Source: Algoriella xinjiangensis (lineage in GTDB: Bacteria > Bacteroidota > Bacteroidia > Flavobacteriales > Weeksellaceae). Taken from it: 64,000 nucleotides of DNA. Positions 57,881 to 64,000 of the stretch are shown piece by piece. The stretch covers positions 1-64,000 of the forward strand of contig NZ_FOUZ01000012.1 of the NCBI RefSeq assembly GCF_900115015.1, written 5' to 3'. Positions within the stretch are counted from its first letter, which is position 1. Each line of letters begins with the position of its first letter. The translations under genes and the position numbers were made by a program. A model generated the notes under the pieces. That model did no database searches. It was not told the origin of the DNA and was given only the letters and a program-made list of their open reading frames with translations.

Positions 57881-60187
57881 CTATTTCTTAATCAACTTTT
57901 GGACATTTGTTTTTCCGTTTTCGTCAAGAGAACGTAATAAATAAACACCTGCTGGTAAATTACCTAAGTTTATATTTACTTTTTTATCGTTAACAGTTTT
58001 AGAATTTACTTTTAAACCTGCCATATTGAAAACTTCAATTTGAGTAAGATTAGTTAGAGATACTACTGTTATTTCGTTTGTAAATGGGTTAGGATAAACT
58101 GATAATTTTGTTACTTTTTGTATATCATCCACTCCTAAATCTGAACAATCTGTATGTAATTTATAAACAGCTTCACTATTTAAATAAGGAACATACGCAA
58201 TACCAAATAAATCTATTTTATAACCTGATCCCACAACTGCACTTGCATTCGCAACACCATTAACAGCGTAATAAGATGAATTTAGTTTAAGCCAATATTT
58301 TATAGACTTTGTACCATCTAAAGTTAATGGCTCATCAAATTGTACTTTCACTAGGAATTTTCTAAAAATTAACATTGTACCATCTCCACCATCCATTAGA
58401 TATTGATTTAATAATTTACGCTCAGTTACCTTATTTGCTATCTTATCTAAGATAACTTCTTTTGGTTCATCTTTATCAGGATCATTTGTAAACAATGAAA
58501 ACTCAATAATCTGATCATCTGTTTCTTTTCCAACATTATGAACTGTTATCATTTCTAAATCTATACCATTTACTTTAAGAATTTTGTCTTGATTTACTAA
58601 TAAATCAATTGCTCCTTTTAAACCATCAAAAGTTGTTGGAAATACTTCAAGCTTACTAGGTAATTGCCCATCGTTTGCATCTTCAGCTATTACTTCTTGT
58701 GTACACATATCTTGTGTACATGTAGCTATTAACTCATAAACAGCTTCGTGATCAGCAGAAAGTTCCCATTTATTATTTGTTGTATTTTTATATGCAATTT
58801 CATTACTTGTCACATAATTAGTATTAGTTTCTATTGCAGTTGCATCTGTTACTACTTTTAACCATTTACGTAGATTTTTATTTCCTTCTATTATAACTGG
58901 TTTATCAAAACTAAATTCATATGTGAAAGCTTTTACCGAATTAACTGTACCTATCTCTGTTTTAGTAACAATTTTTCCTGTTACCTTTGATAATAAAGCA
59001 CCTGGAATTCCACTTGCATCATCATATTCTTCAAAGCTTAAGTTAGAAGTATCTCCAATTAAATTAACTTTGATTCCTGTTATTATTGATTTTTTACCTG
59101 GAAAAGAAACTATATCAAATGCTACTTCTTGTTTGTTACTACCATTAATAGGAACATTTAACTTTAACTTAGAAGTAGGTACTCCCGAACCACAAGGATT
59201 TAATAAAGGATTTACTGCAGTTTCTACACTCAGTTTCTGCGTAAAAAGTGTTGTATCAGACGAACAAGTGTCCTCATTAGTGTGTGTATACCATCTTAAG
59301 ATTCCTGTATAGGTAGCTGTCCACGTGATTTCTAAATTATTACTTGCTAAGGTTGTTTTTCCTGTATCATCTGTTAAAGTAGTAAAAAGTGAAGGGATAC
59401 TATTTTTAAATGTATATTTATTTCCTTCGTATACCATAATCTCAGAATAAGCACCTGTTTTGGCTTTATCTGTAACTACTTGGTCAAAAACTGTTTTCTT
59501 TGGAATAAATGGACTAGCTGTATTTACTCCATTTACACTTGTATTACACCCTTTTGGAGAAATAATATTTACGGAATAATCTTCTACTTGTCCATACGAA
59601 TTACCAAGTAAGCATCCGTTTTTAGCATATACGATTGGTTTGAAAGTCGTTTGTCTTTTCATAACACGCATTCTTGTTTTTCCAAGTGTTGCATTTCCAG
59701 GTATAGTAAAACTAGCTGTTAAAACTTTATTATCAACTCCAGTAGAGTTTTCGATATAACCTAACTCAATTCTCTCATTTTCTCCTTCAGTATCATTATT
59801 ATCAACTCGTCCAAAAATACCATCTTGATCAAAGTCAATATACAATGTATAACTTGCTACATAATTACCTGCAGTATTACCTTTCAACTTAATTTCGTAG
59901 GTACGATATGTTCCTAAATTTGTAGAAAACGCTGTAAAATCTTCATATCCTGATGTAGTAGTTGCTGAACTTTCATTGTTAATTGTACCTAAAGAAACTA
60001 ACGTTATTGCTTCTGGGTCTTGTACAACAGGTATACAATAATCTATTACTGTTCCTTTATTCTGAAATTGATCAAAAGGAGTATTCAATCTATTATTTTC
60101 TAACACATCCATTCTAAATGGAAATGTATTCGCCAATGATAGAGAAGCTGTTCCTAATAACAGCATACTTAATATATATTTTTTCAT
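57881..60187 (-). CDS. Large secreted protein with GEVED and T9SS sorting domains
   Basis: The 768 residues begin with a signal peptide (MKKYILSMLLLGTASLSLA). A GEVED domain follows (about 90-205: YTLYIDFDQDGIFGRVDNNDTEGENERIELGYI, then TRMRVMKRQTTF and GQVEDYSVNI). After that come beta-sandwich units, including two similar halves near 345-490 and 510-680. It ends with a T9SS type A sorting domain (about 695-768: LSVYPNPFTNEITVVSLTNL, then LPAGVYLLRSLDENGK). It lies 14 bp after the M36 protease gene on the same strand and may be co-secreted. Confidence 0.88.
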   Translation of the reverse strand: MKKYILSMLLLGTASLSLANTFPFRMDVLENNRLNTPFDQFQNKGTVIDYCIPVVQDPEAITLVSLGTINNESSATTTSGYEDFTAFSTNLGTYRTYEIKLKGNTAGNYVASYTLYIDFDQDGIFGRVDNNDTEGENERIELGYIENSTGVDNKVLTASFTIPGNATLGKTRMRVMKRQTTFKPIVYAKNGCLLGNSYGQVEDYSVNIISPKGCNTSVNGVNTASPFIPKKTVFDQVVTDKAKTGAYSEIMVYEGNKYTFKNSIPSLFTTLTDDTGKTTLASNNLEITWTATYTGILRWYTHTNEDTCSSDTTLFTQKLSVETAVNPLLNPCGSGVPTSKLKLNVPINGSNKQEVAFDIVSFPGKKSIITGIKVNLIGDTSNLSFEEYDDASGIPGALLSKVTGKIVTKTEIGTVNSVKAFTYEFSFDKPVIIEGNKNLRKWLKVVTDATAIETNTNYVTSNEIAYKNTTNNKWELSADHEAVYELIATCTQDMCTQEVIAEDANDGQLPSKLEVFPTTFDGLKGAIDLLVNQDKILKVNGIDLEMITVHNVGKETDDQIIEFSLFTNDPDKDEPKEVILDKIANKVTERKLLNQYLMDGGDGTMLIFRKFLVKVQFDEPLTLDGTKSIKYWLKLNSSYYAVNGVANASAVVGSGYKIDLFGIAYVPYLNSEAVYKLHTDCSDLGVDDIQKVTKLSVYPNPFTNEITVVSLTNLTQIEVFNMAGLKVNSKTVNDKKVNINLGNLPAGVYLLRSLDENGKTNVQKLIKK

Positions 60188-60201
60188 GAGATTTGCGGTT
60201 T

Positions 60202-62880
60202 TTAGTTTTTAATTACTTTTTTAGTTACAACACCATCTTTTGTGTATAACTTTAAAATATAGATGCCTTTAGAAAGGTTTGAAGTATCTACACTGCCTTT
60301 TGATTGATTCATTTTGATGGCTTGTGTTGAAATAACACGACCTGTCATATCAATTAATTCAGCTTTAGAAATACCTTCTTTAGACATTATATATACCACA
60401 TCTTTTGCAGGATTTGGATAGATTGATGTCTCTGTTGAAGCTAAATCATCAGTACCTAATTCTTCGCAGCTTGGTGGTAAATCAAATGCTTGTTTTCCAT
60501 CAGTTCTAATTGCTGGATCACCTTGATTAGCTGTATATCCTAAACCTCTTTTTGCAAACGCCTCCCAAATCATACATTGATTAGCTCCTCTATTCATCAC
60601 GACATCAGCTTGTAAAATAGCATCACGACCATCAACAAATCCAGGGTTTGCTTTTTGCATTTTAATTCCTTCTAATACTAAATCTAATGCCATGTTATTA
60701 CCACCTGTATTTGATTTGAAATCTGGATTAAATCCATATTTATCTACAAATTTCCAATGCATCTCCCATAACATTGTTGCCCACACATATCCCGTAGCAT
60801 GTGGTTGGCTTCCTGGTCCTATTACTTTTAAATAATCGTATGTATCTGGATTAACAGACATATCTGTTGTATAAGGTAATCGACGTAATCCGCCTCCACC
60901 AAAAGCATAAGATCCCATATTAATTTGGTCTTTACCTATCTGATTTGGTTGTTGTGTTAAATTAATTGCAACATAATCACTCCAACCTTCACCCATTCCT
61001 TCTTCTCCACCTATACTTCCACCAGATAATCTACCAGAAACTGCGTGAGTATACTCGTGTAAAATAACCTCGCTATCAAAACTACTGTCACGTTTAGTTA
61101 ACTTAAAATCTGCTGAAGGTATTGTTCCACTTACTGCAGTACCTGTACCTAATGTTTGACGTAATTTATCTGAAATTTCTAAATTAACTCCAACTATAGG
61201 ATAATTAATATCAATATTAGGGTTTCCAACTCCAAAACCAACTAAACTACTTGAAGAGTTATTTAGAATTAAAATTCCTGAAGGATTATATTTTTTAATT
61301 TCTGATATTTTTATCTCAAAACTACATGTCCCACGATTTACTACCGCAATATTTCCTTTTAATTTATCACCATTAATAATTGGCTCACAACCATCATTAC
61401 TATCTGTTCCTATATTATCATTAATTAAAACAAAATTACCAGATACTGCAGGAGATACACCATATTTAAAGCCTGAATTATTTCCTACACCTCCTTGATA
61501 ATCTCCTTTTAAAACACCATCCTTAATTTGTAAAACTCCTGCTGCCGTTGGTGTTTCAAATGTAAAAAACACTGTTGTTGGATTTGGAGACAATGAAGAA
61601 CTATATACCATAAATGCATTGTTAACAGTTCTTGTTTTTCCTAAACCACCAGTTGTTAAACCTACAGTATGAGCACCTTCTCCTACGTTTGCTTGAAAAC
61701 TACCAGATTTAGGATTAAACCCATGGTAGTATAAAATATCATGAATTGAATTGATTGAGTAAAACATCTGCGTAGTTGCAGCCTCTGTATAGTCTAACGG
61801 ATTATAATTAGTTGATTTACCTGGATTAGGAAAATCAAATAAAAGTTCTTCTCCACCATATGCTTCTTGGCTCATATAAACTTCCGCTAGGCTTGCCAAA
61901 AGTCCACCAGAATCAAGAATCAAATCAGAAACAACACCATCAATATCGTAACTAACATGTGCATTATTACCAATTGTATGATACTTAGAAAGTTCTGGAT
62001 TATTAAGCCCACCAACTGGCAATAACTTATGCCAACCTTCTTTAGACGCTATAGGATCGCTTGCATTACTTATTAATACAAAATCGTGTTTTAATGGGCT
62101 TTCAAAATTTGCAGGTATCACACGGTAAGTACCGGTATTTGCATCAACTTTTTTAGTTGTAAATTCCTCTTTTATCCAATTATAATCTTTTTCGTTATTA
62201 TGATATACATTATTCACTGAAAAATTATGATCGAATGTACAGCTGTTTATTATTGAATTTTTACTTAATAATTCTCCTGTATTTGCATCAATCACTAATT
62301 CATATAATGGTAGATTTAAGGTAGGTTCATCATTAGCCTCTTTTATTGATGCTAAAACTAACCAACCTAATTTTAATCCATCTGCTGTATTATAATAAGT
62401 TAAAATCTTTGGATTATCATTCGAAAAAATAAGTTGATTATCCTTATTTGTTTTACTTATTAATTGCTCTTTAGAAGAATTCTTCGCATCATTAAAAACT
62501 ACAAATTCTTTTCCTATACTAGCAGCAAATTTTTGTACTGCATTTTCTGCCAATAATTTTGGAGAAACAGTTAAATTATTATTTGTATTTACCGAAACAA
62601 AATTGTTATTAAAGTTTAAAACTTTTTTGTCTTTAATTTGAAATGTCCCAAACGTATGATAAACTGGAATACCATTAACTGTTTGTTCTATTTTAACATA
62701 ATCACCAACTTCGTTACCAATAACATTTTCAGTAACAACATTGTATGTAATTTGAGTTTTTAACTCACCCTTACTTTGAGCTTGGTTTAAATAATCATCC
62801 ACAATTTGTGTAGAACTCTGCGCAAACATGGTTCCAGATGTCATACTTAAGAGGATTAATAGAAAGTAATTTTTTCTCAT
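60202..62880 (-). CDS. M36 (fungalysin-type) metalloprotease with T9SS sorting domain
   Basis: This secreted zinc protease has a signal peptide, an FTP propeptide (about 30-130) and a PepSY-like region. The HEYTH zinc motif is at 608-612, and the third ligand Glu is in GGEEGMGEGWSDY (about 625-637). A PA-like insertion (about 430-570: RGTCSFEIKISEIKKYNPSGILILNNSS) may bind substrate. The C-terminal T9SS type A domain (SIYPNPAKDVVYI, then GIYILKLYTKDGVVTKK) sends it outside. The 892-residue length fits M36 with a sorting tail. Protein degradation for nutrition or virulence is the family role. Confidence 0.92.
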   Translation of the reverse strand: MRKNYFLLILLSMTSGTMFAQSSTQIVDDYLNQAQSKGELKTQITYNVVTENVIGNEVGDYVKIEQTVNGIPVYHTFGTFQIKDKKVLNFNNNFVSVNTNNNLTVSPKLLAENAVQKFAASIGKEFVVFNDAKNSSKEQLISKTNKDNQLIFSNDNPKILTYYNTADGLKLGWLVLASIKEANDEPTLNLPLYELVIDANTGELLSKNSIINSCTFDHNFSVNNVYHNNEKDYNWIKEEFTTKKVDANTGTYRVIPANFESPLKHDFVLISNASDPIASKEGWHKLLPVGGLNNPELSKYHTIGNNAHVSYDIDGVVSDLILDSGGLLASLAEVYMSQEAYGGEELLFDFPNPGKSTNYNPLDYTEAATTQMFYSINSIHDILYYHGFNPKSGSFQANVGEGAHTVGLTTGGLGKTRTVNNAFMVYSSSLSPNPTTVFFTFETPTAAGVLQIKDGVLKGDYQGGVGNNSGFKYGVSPAVSGNFVLINDNIGTDSNDGCEPIINGDKLKGNIAVVNRGTCSFEIKISEIKKYNPSGILILNNSSSSLVGFGVGNPNIDINYPIVGVNLEISDKLRQTLGTGTAVSGTIPSADFKLTKRDSSFDSEVILHEYTHAVSGRLSGGSIGGEEGMGEGWSDYVAINLTQQPNQIGKDQINMGSYAFGGGGLRRLPYTTDMSVNPDTYDYLKVIGPGSQPHATGYVWATMLWEMHWKFVDKYGFNPDFKSNTGGNNMALDLVLEGIKMQKANPGFVDGRDAILQADVVMNRGANQCMIWEAFAKRGLGYTANQGDPAIRTDGKQAFDLPPSCEELGTDDLASTETSIYPNPAKDVVYIMSKEGISKAELIDMTGRVISTQAIKMNQSKGSVDTSNLSKGIYILKLYTKDGVVTKKVIKN

Positions 62881-63083
62881 TTTTTTGGAGTTTTATTGAA
62901 TAAGATTAAATGAAGCGAGATGTTTTCTTAACATTTACTTTCAATAAAATTAACATAAAAATCAAACGAAAATCATTATCAAACCCTCCTAACTATGCCT
63001 ATAGTCATTTTGTAGACTAATGGTTGTTTATTTAAATAACTATACTAATGATATTCAAAAAGATACAAAATGGCGAATATTTA

Positions 63084-63102
63084 TTGTAGACTAATTGTAG
63101 AC
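63084..63102. repeat. Phased 8-mer pair TTGTAGAC x2
   Basis: Exact TTGTAGAC copies start at 63084 and 63095 (11-bp period, spacer TAA). The same design is at the island ends (1485, 1729, 19379, 20275). A single TTGTAGACTAAT at 63010 shares the unit and spacer. Confidence 0.45.
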
Positions 63103-63119
63103 ACTTACTAAGTGTCTAC
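63097..63119. repeat. 23-bp palindrome
   Basis: GTAGACACTTA and TAAGTGTCTAC are exact reverse complements around one C. It overlaps the second unit of the phased pair. There is no T-run, so it is more like an operator or recombinase core than a terminator. Confidence 0.55.
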
Positions 63120-63158
63120 ATTATCCATAAATAAGAAAAATAATCTATTTAATTAAAA

Positions 63159-63182
63159 AAACCTAAGCAAAAGCTTAGGTTT
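63159..63182 (-). terminator. Terminator of the GreA/Rnk-like gene
   Basis: AAACCTAAGC and GCTTAGGTTT arms with a T-run on the minus strand, 27 bp after the stop. Confidence 0.85.
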
Positions 63183-63208
63183 ATAAAGTCTATTTTGAGT
63201 TTTTAAGA

Positions 63209-63577
63209 TTATTCTACGTTTAGAATTTGGTATTTCTTATCACCATCTGCAGTTGGCCAATTAATAATATCTCCTGTTTTGTAACCAACCGTTGCTAAAC
63301 CTTCGTCCATTAAAATAGAATGTCTCTTCTTTTTTGGTTTGGCTTCATCTGGTCCTACAAAATTATATTCCATTTCTTGGTTGGTAGATAAATCCTTAAT
63401 CGTTACTTTTTTACCAATTGTTACTATTTCGTTTGGTAAATCTTTGCGCAAAACTTGTTTTGCATTTTTTAATTCTGCTAATAAAACTTCCTCTTGAGTT
63501 TGAGTTACTTTTTTTCTTCTTAAATGATCTTTTACTAAATCGTAAACGCCTGTTGTCAATAAAATATTTGTTGTCAT
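63209..63577 (-). CDS. Short GreA/GreB- or Rnk-like transcription factor
   Basis: The 122 residues have a short N-terminal helical part (about 1-45: LVKDHLRRKKVTQTQEEVLLAELKNAKQVL). The GreA/GreB C-terminal FKBP-like domain follows (about 50-122: VTIGKKVTIKDLSTNQEMEYNFVGPDEAKP, then GLATVGYKTGDIINWP). GreA has about 158 residues with a long coiled coil carrying two acidic tip residues; here the coil is short, as in Rnk. RNA polymerase binding is likely, with a weak or modified cleavage activity. Confidence 0.8.
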   Translation of the reverse strand: MTTNILLTTGVYDLVKDHLRRKKVTQTQEEVLLAELKNAKQVLRKDLPNEIVTIGKKVTIKDLSTNQEMEYNFVGPDEAKPKKKRHSILMDEGLATVGYKTGDIINWPTADGDKKYQILNVE

Positions 63578-63746
63578 AATGATAAATTCTTAGTCCATTC
63601 TTTAAAAAAGTTTAGCGCAGACCCAAACATAAAAATAGGTGAAATTAAATCACACGTATTTTAATGTAAAACTTGTTTCAAAAAATTTGAACGATTAATA
63701 AATATAAAAGTAAATGGAGGTTCCCTGTTTTGGATCGTAACAGGGA
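63578..63746. other. Intergenic region
   Basis: This AT-rich gap contains a hairpin with arms CCCTGTT and AACAGGG at 63723-63745. It lies directly after the stop of the possible small gene at 63747-63860 and has no T-run. I see no other feature. Confidence 0.4.
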
Positions 63747-63860
63747 TTAGTTTATAAACTCTTTAGAGCCTCGTAAGAAAGTATCATCATGTAAATAAGC
63801 CAACGACAACTGTAAGCTTGATAAACTAAAGGCTAATATGATATATAATTTTGTTGTCAT
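63747..63860 (-). CDS. Possible 37-residue secreted peptide
   Basis: ATG 63860 to TAA 63747 encodes a basic start, a hydrophobic stretch (LYIILAFSLSSLQLSLAY) and a short polar tail (LHDDTFLRGSKEFIN). It looks like a signal peptide with a small mature part, cut after about residue 21. A hairpin follows the stop. It could also be a random frame or the relic of a longer secreted protein; no homologue comes to mind. Confidence 0.3.
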   Translation of the reverse strand: MTTKLYIILAFSLSSLQLSLAYLHDDTFLRGSKEFIN

Positions 63861-64000
63861 TAATCTTATATGATGTTAAAATCAAATTTACAACAATGTT
63901 TTAGATAAAACAATCTTTAACAGTCAAATAAAGGTTTTTCAACCATTCGCTGATATTTTTCATTGTTCTACGTGCAAAGACTTTCTACTTTTACAAAAAA
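63861..64000. other. Right edge, no gene seen
   Basis: No open frame of size or repeat is visible in the last 140 bp. On the minus strand it would be the promoter region of the small frame at 63747-63860. Confidence 0.4.

Larger units (their letters stand above)
62881..63208. other. Intergenic region with phased repeats and a terminator
   Basis: The 328 bp have no gene. They contain the phased pair 63084-63102, a 23-bp near-palindrome at 63097-63119, a single TTGTAGACTAAT at 63010-63021, and the terminator 63159-63182. The upstream part should hold the promoter of the M36 gene on the minus strand, but I see no clear consensus. Confidence 0.6.

Overview
The window is AT-rich DNA of a Bacteroidetes bacterium of the class Flavobacteriia. 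Evidence: four secreted proteins with type IX secretion (T9SS) C-terminal sorting domains, a flavobacterial-type outer-membrane barrel protein, MenC/MenE menaquinone genes, capnine-type sulfonolipid genes and weak ribosome binding sites. A Weeksellaceae relative (Empedobacter/Chryseobacterium-like) is my best guess, but the genus is not proven from sequence alone.

Left flank (1-1562): the tail of a probable transposase, an AlpA/excisionase-like gene and an unknown membrane protein. This looks like part of an older island lying in tandem at the same tRNA.

Genomic island (about 1563-20387): an 18.8-kb element inserted in a CAT-anticodon tRNA gene. It is bounded by a 52-bp perfect direct repeat (1563-1614 and 20336-20387). 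It carries an AlpA-like excisionase, a DUF3987 primase/helicase-like protein, a tyrosine integrase, a Sak4-like ATPase with a DUF3871 protein, and a two-part defence cargo. The cargo is a type I restriction-modification operon (hsdM-hsdS-hsdR) transcribed away from a McrB-McrC modification-dependent restriction pair. An XRE repressor with two near-palindromic operators and a membrane protein gene broken by one in-frame TGA complete it. No relaxase or conjugation gene is visible, so the element is an integrative defence island rather than a self-transmissible one. Paired 8-mers with an 11-bp period lie next to both ends, like arm-type recombinase sites.

Core chromosome (20.4-64 kb): methylmalonyl-CoA epimerase, TPR proteins, menE/DUF1684/menC, an acetyltransferase and an outer-membrane barrel protein. 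Next comes a block on the minus strand: GlmU-like, cysteate-synthase-like, cysteate/serine acyltransferase-like, serC, serA, DUF1015 and YggS. Read together, serA and serC make O-phosphoserine, and the next two enzymes can turn it into cysteate and 3-ketocapnine, the entry to sulfonolipids. Then aroB, msrB and a MATE exporter; an ECF sigma factor with a membrane anti-sigma-like protein and two YG-repeat surface proteins; a FecCD/FecE-type ABC importer with an SDR; a DoxD-DoxA protein with a TlpA-like thioredoxin; a copper operon (HMA-AraC regulator, DUF3347, lipoprotein, multicopper oxidase); three copies of a 180-bp intergenic repeat; a T9SS GEVED protein, an M36 metalloprotease, and a short GreA/Rnk-like factor.

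The points most worth following are the sulfonolipid/phosphoserine block, a matched pair of ECF promoters (AAC-N16-CGTC) in front of the sigma gene and the barrel gene, the phased 8-mer pairs at the island ends (with an unexplained one at 63.1 kb), the TGA-interrupted membrane gene, and the HMA-AraC one-component metal sensor.
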